In this document: positions 51,120 to 61,200 of the stretch, piece after piece
How positions within the stretch are numbered: position 1 is the first letter of the stretch
Layout of the letters: each line of letters opens with the position of its first letter
Origin: Rotaria sordida
Lineage: Eukaryota; Rotifera; Eurotatoria; Philodinida; Philodinidae
Length of the DNA stretch: 64,000 nt
Direction of reading: 5' to 3'
Assembly: GCA_905250125.1 (NCBI GenBank)
Contig: CAJNOL010000947.1
Location: forward strand, 27,742-91,741
Notes under the pieces: generated by a model
What the model was told of the DNA's origin: nothing
Databases searched by the model: none
What the model saw: the letters and a program-made list of their open reading frames with translations, nothing else
Made by a program: the position numbers and the translations under genes

Positions 51120-52953
51120 TTAACTAGATGTTGTTGCTTGTTGAGGTTGTAATTGTTGTAAACGAGTATCAATAAGACGAAGTGGTTCATTAATAAGAAT
51201 TGATAACCAACAAGGTGTTGATGTTATTTCACGTTGACCAAAATCATAACCCCAACCATATTTAAAACTAACTTGTATTGTACATAATTTTGTTAAATCA
51301 AGTATTGATTCATATGTAGCTAATGGATTATTAACTAATTGAGTAAAAATTGATAAATTAAATATTGAATGTATTGATTGACGACGTTGTAAATGATAAA
51401 CAGTTGAATCATTTAAACCATTTAAACGATTATAAAGAATTGATTGTACGAATATCGAACATGACCATGAACGATTTCGTACTGATACATCACCATTTTC
51501 ATGTTCAATTAATTCAATACCTAGAAATAATAAGATTTTTGAAATTTAATAAAATTTATATAAATATTGAATGAGACAAAATAATTATAATATTGAATAT
51601 CATGCAAATATATTTTTTTAAAGATATATCATGAAATTCTCTACAAAATGTTAAAAGATTCTCTTGATTTGTGCTAATGATTTAAAGAAAGCTAAAATGA
51701 GATATATATATAAGATGTTCTAATTTCTCAATCTAATATAAATCCTCTAGAAAACATAAGTTGATGATCTAAATCAAATTCATTATACAAAAACTCATAG
51801 CTTAATAGATACAAAAGGAAATGAATTCTGACAAATGAGCAATTCAAATGTCTTATACATCTTTCATTGTAGTTCTCTCTATATCCATTATCACAAGCCA
51901 AGAGAACCTTTGATTTTAATTATTATAGAGAATTTTTCGAGGCACCTTTAAAAAAAGAAATTCAAAACTTTATGATTTATCTTTACTGAGATATTTGAAA
52001 CAATATCTAATGTTGCAATTATTTTCGCTCATTTGATATTTATATAATTACCTCTACCAATTGATGCTCGAACATATTCGACACCTTTTTGTCGTTTAAC
52101 ATTTTCTAAGAAACCTAAACTAAATCGATTTGCAAAATTTCTACATGGTGATGTATATCCATCAACAAATATTTGTGGTAATGATGCACGAAATTGTTCA
52201 CCAACTTTATTACTATATTCATAATAATTAATTGTACACCATGGTGGTAATACTTGATGATTTGTCCATTGAGGAGAATCTAAATTTAATATATATTAAT
52301 TATGTATTAAAAAATGTCAAATATATTTACATGGATCAGGTGAATATGAGGATGGTGGTGGTGTTGGTGGTGTATTTTCATTATTTATTCTTGGTTCAAT
52401 AATTGATGGAAGAACTAAACAAAAAAAAATAAAATATTATTTTTAAAATTTTCGATTTCTTTTTACCTTGTGATGGTACTCGATTATAATGATATGGATT
52501 AATACAAACAAGTTTTTGATTTCGATTATTTCCAGGTGAAAATGGATATCGACATTGTAATGATGGAACTAATTCATGATAATTTTGTAGATCAGCAAAA
52601 CGCCATAAACGACAATAAACAACATGTGGAAATTCTTTTCGATAAACAATTTGTATACGTTTATCAACTGATGGTGGAATTGTTATACATGGACTTGAAC
52701 AATGAGGATTTAATAAAACTTTAGCTAATGAATCAAGTACACCTAAGAAAATAAATAAATAAAAGATTTGATTCAGAAAAAAACAAAAAAAAAAACAGTG
52801 AAATTTTTTACCATCGGAATTTTTTAATTTTTTTATAAGAAAATCTACTGCACGTTGACTATGTTCATTATCTTCATGTCCTTGTTTCCAATTGACAATT
52901 TTTGAACGTAAAACATGAAGATTAAAAGATTTTCGATCATGATAATCGTTCAT
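51120..52953 (-). CDS. Receptor-regulated SMAD (R-SMAD) transcription factor, five exons
   Basis: Exons 52953-52812, 52742-52467, 52414-52331, 52279-52052, 51520-51120; 1,131 nt, 376 aa. MH1 (about 10-139): NWKQG, CITIPPSVDKRIQ (beta-hairpin with the Arg/Gln/Lys DNA contacts kept), YCRLWRFADLQNYHEL, CINPYHY (zinc ligands Cys/Cys/Cys/His present). MH2 (about 179-370): PPWCTINYYE, VGEQFRAS, FVQS, LTKLCTIQVSF and ITSTPCW. SMADs carry TGF-beta/BMP signals from receptor kinases to chromatin. MH1 is R-SMAD type rather than co-SMAD. The linker is only about 40 residues (TPPTPPPSSYSPDP), against about 100 or more in vertebrate R-SMADs. The C-terminus is ATTSS, not a strict SSxS. L3-loop residues that separate BMP from TGF-beta SMADs are neither type, so the branch is left open. 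Confidence 0.92.
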
Positions 52954-53562
52954 ATTTTATTTTTATTCTTATAACAAATAAGTTACGTCTTTGGAATGTC
53001 AGTACGATTGCCGAATTGCTTGGTTGCTAAACGATTATATACATTCCTGATCATGTGAAAAGAAGAAAACAATTGTTTTCTTCTCCATACGTTGAATCAA
53101 TATATATATATATATATGCATTACTTCCAACAGAGAAAGAAAAGTGTGTGAACCAACGAGAAGAGACGACGACTCGCAATTAACAATAATTATTCTTTTC
53201 TATATACGTTTGTCTGATAAATCCCCCTCATTGAAACCAAAAGAGCGGCACACTTATTTCTACACATCATCAAAGTATAACAACAATAATAATAATAACT
53301 TAACTCTCGTATCGATTATACTTAACAGACAATTAAGACAAGAAAAGTTCAAAAGAATTGTTTTTTTCATTATTATCACGGATTTATTTTGTTTTTTCTT
53401 TTTTTTTTTTTTTGTTTTGAACTAATAAAATTGCATTAGGAGAACATATAATATAAAAGAAATAAAATGGACTAGACAAGCAAAAGTAATATTCGATCAC
53501 TATTTGATCAAAAGTTGCACAAAATAAATATATGAATAGGGTTTTATTCTATGTTTTCTATT
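52954..53562. other. Gap between SMAD start and SUEL/CUB receptor stop
   Basis: About 610 bp upstream of the SMAD ATG, so likely SMAD promoter/5' UTR; contains (TA)n at 53101-53117 and A/T runs. No further signal recognised. Confidence 0.4.
53543..53548 (-). terminator. Putative polyadenylation signal of the SUEL/CUB receptor gene
   Basis: AATAAA on the minus strand about 15 nt beyond the TAG/TAA at 53563. Confidence 0.45.
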
Positions 53563-56500
53563 CTAAACATATTGGTTCTTATTATTCCATTGTTGAATTT
53601 GATGTACATGATGATGATGATGTGGACGTGTATTTTCACTTAAATCATTTTGTAATAAATGAATTGGTGGTGCACTAGGTTTTGGATGATGTAAATCCAT
53701 TCGTGGTGGTGGAATTTTTGGTGGTGCTTGTGTTGGACGTTTCATACGTTCACTATTTATTGTATTATTTGCCACATCTAAAGTTTCTGTACTAGCCATT
53801 GGTGCATCACATAATGTATTTGCTATACGATGTTTAGCATGTTCAGGTGTAGCTAATGGCGCTGTTCGACGAACATTTTGTTCATTCTAAGTATATTTAT
53901 AGAAAAATAATCAATAGAGTTTTTGTTTTTGTTTTGAAATTTAAGACTAAAATAATTGAAAGCAGTGCATAATGATAAGCAAAAGCAAGAGACTTAAAGC
54001 AATAGCTGAGTAAATTTTTATTTTGTTGTTTATAATACAACGAAAAAAAATATATGTATATAATTTAAATACAATGACTAGAATATTAATCAAAATAAAA
54101 ATATCAGAAAGGAATTTTTTACATAGAATTATCAATATTAAAACAAAGAGGAAATTAAAAGCAAAGTAAAATAATAATAAAAACAACAACACAAAGAAGG
54201 AGAAGAAGAAGCATGTGCTTTTTTTGTTGGTAACAATAAAATTAAAGCTTATCCTTCATATTCATAATAGAATACCTCACGATGATCTTGAATTGGTTTT
54301 GAAGATATATTATCATCAAAAAATTTTTTTCGATCTTCAAATGATTTAGGTTCAATATATTGATTTGTATCATGTGTATTTCCTAAAGTTAAATTAACAT
54401 GTTATTATTGTTGTTCTTTTATTTATTCATAAAAATTATCAATATTCATACTTATTATATTCATTGATGGAGGATGTTTAAGAAGAGTTTCACGATCTGA
54501 TATATTATCATGATTAATATTTGATGATGAAATATGTTTTGGTGACGTAGATAATAAATGTGGATGTTCAATTTGAATAGGTTTTTTAGGATGATGACGA
54601 TCATGTAAAGATGTTGGTTCATTTAAATGTTGATGATGATCATCATCAGGTTTTAAATATTTAAGAGTCCGTGTACGACGACGTCTAAAATAAAAGATAT
54701 TTCGTTTGATTGAATAAAGTAAGAATCAAAAAAAAAAAAAACAAACTTTGAAATTCGAACAATGATAATAACAATTATAATTAGAAGAAGAACAAGAATA
54801 ATACCAATTATACTACCAATAGCAACGCCTATAAATAAAATTATCTTATAAGGAAAGTCCTTCAATTGATAAATTGCTATTAAGTTGGGATTATGTGCAT
54901 TATGTAGACGCTAATGAGCTATGGATACTTTGTAAAGAGTTCGTGCTCTTATCTTATTGCTTCACTTCTATGATAATTATTAAATGAATGCCGTAATATC
55001 AGAAAAACTGATTTTGCGAATTTCGACTTTAAACTTTGCATGGGAACAACGAGAATAGTTTTCAGATCTTTTGATTTGCTTTTATCCTGAAATAAGAATA
55101 TCAAATCTGGAGATTTATATAAGCAATGTAACAGATACGCTATTATCATAGTTCTATCTTAGGATAGGAATAGTTATAAGATCTGTCAACCTATTCTCGT
55201 TATCCCTATGTAAAGTTTCAAGTTAAAATTCGAAAAATTAGTTTTTTTGTATTTAAAAAAAATACCGTAAAAATGTAACAATAGAGCTAAGAGCACGAAC
55301 TCTTTTCAAGGTATTCAAAGCTCATTTATGTTTACACAATCTACATACTCTCGACTTAAAAGCAATTTATTAGTTGAAGGACTTCGCTCTTTCGGATTTG
55401 ACCCACATAATTGATTGCTGTTTTTTGTTTTTGCTTTCATTACAATAAGCCATCATGAAAAGTTTCTAATGTCATACAATTCCCAACGGATACTGATCAA
55501 TCTTTGACAATGTCACTGTTGAAATCGACCGATTTATATATTTCTGATTAGAAAATAACATGCAACAATGAAATCACCTCCAGGGTTTAGTCTTTCAATC
55601 AAGGCCTTATACTAAGTAACTGTATGATATATCAAATAGTAGAATAATAAAAATTTTCTAATTATTTTAATTTTAATAGTAATGAATTTTCCTTTCATAT
55701 TTAAAGAATTTTTCCAAAACGATAAAATAACATCAAATATTTTTATATTTCTATTTACATATTTCATCAACTGGAATTAAGAATTACATCACGTTTTTTA
55801 TAAGAAAAAAAATATTTATTTTGCGTTCTGTATAGCTACCATAGTAACCTGTCTCATATTTTGTTTACAATCAGTCTTTTAGAAATTTTGTCAAATAAAA
55901 AGAAAATAAAATTTCTTGATGAATAAATATTTGTTAACTTACCCCAATCTCGTTTAATCAAAACTTTTTCTCGTCGATTATTATCATACGATGTTCTATC
56001 AGTTTCAAGAACCAATGGTGCATATTCTGAGATGCGTGAATCAACTAGAATAAATTAGTATTTGTTAATGTTCGATGCGTGTTGATCATTAATCATAAAA
56101 AATGACATGACAAATATATAACAGTCATTTCATTCGTTTCTTTCTTTTTTTATTTTATATGATGATAAAAAAAAAATAATTGATTGCATCGACTATTCGA
56201 GAAATAACAAAAAAAAGAAAAAGAAATAATTTTACCTTGAAAATAAAGTAAAAAATTTCCACCACCATTATGATTTGTTTTTAATTCAATTTCAACAATT
56301 TCATCATGTCGTTGACTAGTTATATTTGTATCAAATAATTCATTTTTAGCTAATGTACGTTGAGTATTTGGTTCATTATTTAATAAACGTATATTTAATT
56401 CATGATAATATTCAATTGATTTTTCAAGCATAAATAAACGTAAACGAGATTCACGTGTAACATATAATTTTTTAATACATGATAAATATTTTCCTAATGG

Positions 56501-57931
56501 ACTAGGATAATAAGGAGATTGAAGAAGACCACGATTGATCGGAATACGATCAGGTGTTGTATTTGAACAAATATCTATTCGAGGAAGATCTTCAGTTATG
56601 CCTTCGCCTATAAACAAGAAAACAAAGAATTTTCAAATTAGTAGAATGAAATTCTTCTATTTGCTATCTTTCATATGTTAAATAGGATTCAAAAAGTATT
56701 GTAAAACAAATTTTGTAGAATGTTGTTATAATTATCAAGTTTTATGAATAAATTGATTGATAATAACCATAGCATTCTACAGGGAGAAATATTTGACATT
56801 TCTATCTATGATAGATAGAAGGTTAATTTAGACTGAGATATCCAACATTTAGTGCAAAGACATATGATAAGTAACATTGCCTTTCTTTCCAGAATATATT
56901 CTTTTATTTTCTGTTATCTATTTATTTTAATAAAACAAAATTATTATCTTATACCCTATATATCTGTTCTTGTGACTAGTTACTGTATACGAAGAGCTCA
57001 AGTAATTGAGTACAAAGATTCAGCGTCAGACTGGCTTTTTGTGCAGTGCTACGGTTTGTATTAGTTGTAGGGAAGATATTGAGCTATTGAATTTAGTAGT
57101 AGGCAGAAGTATTTTTCCTTCCATTACAATATCTTTAATTGTTCCTATAAAATTACCTGGTATACATGAATATTCTACTAGAGAAAAATTTGATGCTTCA
57201 CCATATTCACATCCTTTTAATCTTGGTCGATCACTAGATCGAATTTGACAATGTTCACCATTACCACGATTTAATTGATTATTACAAACATTTCCATAAG
57301 CATCTGCTACATAATAATTACAAAGCCAATATATATTTTTATTACATTTAAATTGAGTTTTTCTAGTATTATCATTTGGTTTGACACTAATTCCAACTAA
57401 TGCCATTGTTATATGTAAACGATAATATCTTTCACATGATAAATTAATATCGGCTAAATTTGTTCGACGTATTGTTGATTCACATAAATAATCTTTTTGT
57501 TCGTGTATAACAGGTAAACAACGATATTTAGTAAAAAATCTTACTGTTGAACCACATGTTTTATTAATATGAAAACGAAAATGTTTTATATTAACATCAC
57601 ACATTTGTTTTTGATTACATGCAAATGTAAGAGTATTTTTATTATGTGTACTACATAAACTTCTACCAGAACATGTACCATCAATTGTTGATTCATAAAC
57701 AACATCTTCTATATCAATAGCATAACCTGGTAAACATGATGGAAGTTTTCGAGATATTTCAACACTTGAATCTAATGCATTTGGATCTGTACAAAACCAT
57801 GGTGTAGGACTTGTTTTATATGCATATGAGATTAAAACTATAAATTTGAAATTAAAATAATGAGAAAAACAAAACTTTCAAAGAATAATATTACTTTGAG
57901 AATATAGAACTAAAAAGATTTGAATATACAT
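53563..57931 (-). CDS. Single-pass receptor with two SUEL-type lectin domains and a CUB-like domain (EVA-1-like)
   Basis: Exons 57931-57895, 57837-57157, 56607-56236, 56044-55943, 54828-54747, 54684-54452, 54382-54276, 53886-53563; all GT-AG, 1,938 nt, 645 aa. Signal peptide about 1-18. SUEL lectin 1 about 27-120 (SCLPGYAIDIEDVVY, regular Cys spacing, KYRCLP); SUEL lectin 2 about 131-238 (NLSCERYYRLHITMALVG, CNNQ, VEYSCIP). CUB-like region about 245-363 (GLLQSPYYPSPLGKYLSC). TM helix about 399-421 (IIGIILVLLLIIIVIIIV) followed by RRRR. The cytoplasmic tail of about 220 residues is Pro/His-rich, with HHHHH near the end and no kinase or known module. SUEL domains bind galactose/rhamnose-type sugars. 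EVA-1 receptors have two SUEL domains and a TM; the CUB-like domain is an addition. Divergent from CFAP99. Confidence 0.82.
54854..55385. mobile_element. Near-palindromic foldback/MITE element in the receptor gene
   Basis: Left GAAAGTCCTTCAATTGATAAATTGCT and right end (inverse of AAGTCCTTCAACTAATAAATTGC) match. Inverted blocks continue inward: AATGAGCT, AGAGTTCGTGCTCTTA, TTTTGCGAATTTCGAC/TTTTTCGAATTTTAAC, AACGAGAATAG, CAGATCTT. Almost the whole element is arm, with little unique centre. It starts about 26 bp inside the intron 54829-55942. Confidence 0.85.
56608..57156. other. Receptor-gene intron between SUEL 2 and CUB exons
   Basis: 549 bp. The SUEL reading frame stays open for about 44 codons past the donor, so a retained-intron product would gain a tail before stopping. 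Nothing else recognised. Confidence 0.4.
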
Positions 57932-58266
57932 TCGACCTTGATAGAGATTACCACAATAGGGAAGTAAAAGAACCATTTGAGATATGAATAAACAGAACGC
58001 AAAGCAAGCAAGCAAGTAAGCAAAAGGAAGAATGATTAACAAATTGATCATCGATTCTATTTGACAAGAGATTAACTAATGAAAAAATTCATTTACAAAA
58101 AAAAAATATTTCGTTTTTTCTTTTATATTAAATGTTAGAATTTAAAAAAATATCATTCAAAGAATTATTTAAAATATAAAATAATTTTTATTTCTAAACA
58201 TTCCATTGGTTGTCATGGTACGTACATTACTAATGGTTGTTTCATTCGATTAATCTTTCATTTGAA
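57932..58266. promoter_or_regulatory. Divergent promoter region between the SUEL/CUB receptor and CFAP99
   Basis: The two start codons are 335 bp apart on opposite strands, so the region must hold both 5' UTRs and core promoters. It contains a short AAGC-type repeat (57998-58024) and an X-box-like palindrome at 58209-58222. No TATA box can be assigned with confidence. Confidence 0.6.
58209..58222 (+). promoter_or_regulatory. Candidate X-box (RFX-type site) 45 bp before CFAP99
   Basis: GTTGTCATGGTACG matches the X-box GTTGCCATGGCAAC at 10-11 of 14 positions, with the left half and central ATGG kept. RFX factors drive ciliary genes in animals through such sites, usually within a few hundred bp of the start. 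The right half is degenerate. Confidence 0.4.
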
Positions 58267-61200
58267 ATGGATAGAAATGCAAATGCATACAGTGAATTAT
58301 TTTATCATTGTGTACAAGTATTAAATCAATATGATAATAGTATATCGGAAGAAACATTTTTAGAACATTATTTTCAAGAAAATAAAGTATTTTATTATTC
58401 TATAAATAGTTTATACATATAATAAGATTTATTTTTTAAAAGGTTCCTAATGAAACATTTGTATCAACAATATTATTTGATTGTATACGACATTCAACAT
58501 TACTTAAAACTATAATTGATATTTTTTATGCTACAGATGGAATTCATATACGAAGATCAGAACATAATATTTATAAAAGTTTGAAAAATCAAATTAGAAA
58601 TATATGTACATCAAATGATTTATGTTTTTTTTTATTTATAGTTATTGTTTATCTTATTTTTTTTCAACTTGATACGGTTGGATTTAAATTATTACGTGGT
58701 TTTATTAATTCTGTTCAATTAAATCGAATGTATCAGGTATATGAAAGATCATAACAAAGAGAGAATCATTTAAGAAGAGAAAAGAAAAGGAAATCAGAAA
58801 AGTAATAATTTTTTTTTCAGAAAAAAAAGTCATGATTAGTTTTTAATTCGTGTAAAGTGTAGAGATCGATAAATTCAGTTCTGATTCGGACTTATGTCGA
58901 AGACAGTCTGTGATCTGTTTGAGCAATGTTTGTTTTGTTTTTGTGAAGGACCCTTTCGGGTACAAAAAACTCTTACTCTGTCTTGTGAATGGCACTTCCG
59001 GGTACAAAAAGCTATTGTTCTGTTTTGGGAATAACACTGTCGGGTATAAAAGACCTTTGTTCTATTTTTGGCAACGTACTTTCGGGTACAAAAAAAACTT
59101 TTGTTCTGTTACTGGAATGTCGTTTCAAAAACAAAACAGAACAAAAATTTCAGACAGCTCAGTTCCTATCAAAGGAACTGATTGATCCTAGTGCAAAACG
59201 ATGAAGTTTGATTGTTTAATATGTCGAATGTGGTTTTAGATAAAGTCTAAATGAAAATCATAGTTTGAGAGATGATTATTTTATTGCTTCTATGGATTAT
59301 CTATTAACTAGTTTAAGTATTTATACTATGTTTGGATCCATAGAATATTCTAGAGTGATTTGTTTCTTTTTTATTCTGTGGTGATTTTTTTGCTGCTGAA
59401 TGAAATAACTCGATAAAAAAAACACTTTTAATAATTTTTACTTTTCAAGGTTAAGAATAGTTAAGTGCTTATACTTCAACTGATTAAGTGAAGATAAAAT
59501 ATCTTTCTGAAATAGATTTCACTTCGGAAAAAGAAATCTGTCAACAATCATGTCTTATACTTTGATTAACTGAGAAATTTATTACACTCTATTGTTGACT
59601 CGGAAAGAAATCTTCTTATACATACTGTATTTTATGTAAATTCTGAACGTTCAGATTGTTAGGTCTAACACACAGAACACACTTTAAATTCATTTTACTC
59701 ATACAAATGACTATTAAGACTAAAAGTAATAAGTAAGTGTTTTAATTATGCATTTATGCGTTCATAAGCAGCAGCACATATTTTGCTCTTCGTTATTTCA
59801 GGTTAAATCTCTTAGCCATAATCAAATTTGCATGTTGGTCTATATGAAAATTTTAGATAAATGATTTACAAGAGTTAATATCACTGAGAGATCACAATCG
59901 GAAATAATGAAAGAGAAAAATACGTGCCATTTATGAATACATTAATGAATAACTAGAACACTTGATCGCTGCTTATAATAGATACAAAAGAGACAAACCT
60001 TTCAAAAGATAAAGAACGGATGTTAAAATCGAAATTTTTTGGCTTTTCATCGCTAATATAGCTTCGAAGTATTCTCTGTCAAATACTTTATAAATAAGAG
60101 CTCTTCGTTTTTAGTTAGTACTTTTATTAAATATAACTCTTGATACTCGTGCTGATAACATGGGTCATGAACCTCTGACAAAGCCAGTTTTCGATCACTT
60201 TAATTGAAGAAAAAAGTCCTTAGTAGATATTGAAAAATTTGTTTTTCGTTTTTCTCGAAACCGGTTTTTACACAAAAAAGTGCAGGATCATCTCAGTGTC
60301 TCTGATATAGTACATTTGATAGAGCTGAAACTATTTCTTATAGGTACTGAACACTGTTTGAGGTGTCTAATTTTTTTTTTAATAATATTGTATCCTTGAT
60401 TTTTGATAGATCTTACAAAAGAAGCTCTAATAAAACAAACCATGCATTTTTGAAGGTACATGCAATATTTTCATTCGAAACAAAGAAGATGAAAAAGTAA
60501 GCATCCCAAGCGGTGTCTAGTGTCGAAAAAAAACTGTCAGTTCCATCGAATATATTGCGGCTGAGAAAGCGAGCCGATTTTTAGCCATTACAACCGATAT
60601 ATATCCTAAAAGGAAGTATGTGGAGTGTATGACATTTTTTGCCCTACCTATCAAGGTCTATCTACCCTAAAAGTTTGAATCGTTCATTAAAAACCGCGGA
60701 AAGAGGAACGAGTCACCTGTCAATGTATGGTTTTAAACTTGTAATAACATTTTTCTTTAGTTTTTAAAATTTTTAATCAACGAAAATCATCTTGAAACAA
60801 TTCAAAAAGAATGTATGAAATTATACGAACAAGAATATATTGATGATAAAATTGGTCGAGTTATGAAAACGTATGTTAAACAATTTATCTTCAATGATAA
60901 TAATAATAATAATTGTTTTCGTATTTGATTTTATTTTCCTAAAAAAATAGATATCTACCAGATTTACGTGGTATTCTACTTGATCTTACAGATGCTATTG
61001 AAGGACGTACAGCAGTACGTCAAATACCAGAACCAACAAAAATACAACCATTTAATCTTACTGCACCAAAAGCACGAATTGTACCAATACCAAAAATTGT
61101 TCGAATTAATTATATTCTTTTTTTTGTTTTCTTTAAATTTTGTTATTCTTTTTTTGACATAAATTTAGATTCCTAAATTAGAAAAAGCTCGTACAATACC

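Noticed and set aside
57026-57156. Extension of the SUEL exon past 57157 (44 extra codons)
   Set aside because: A good donor at 57157 and in-phase joining to the CUB exon explain the frame; the extension is intron.
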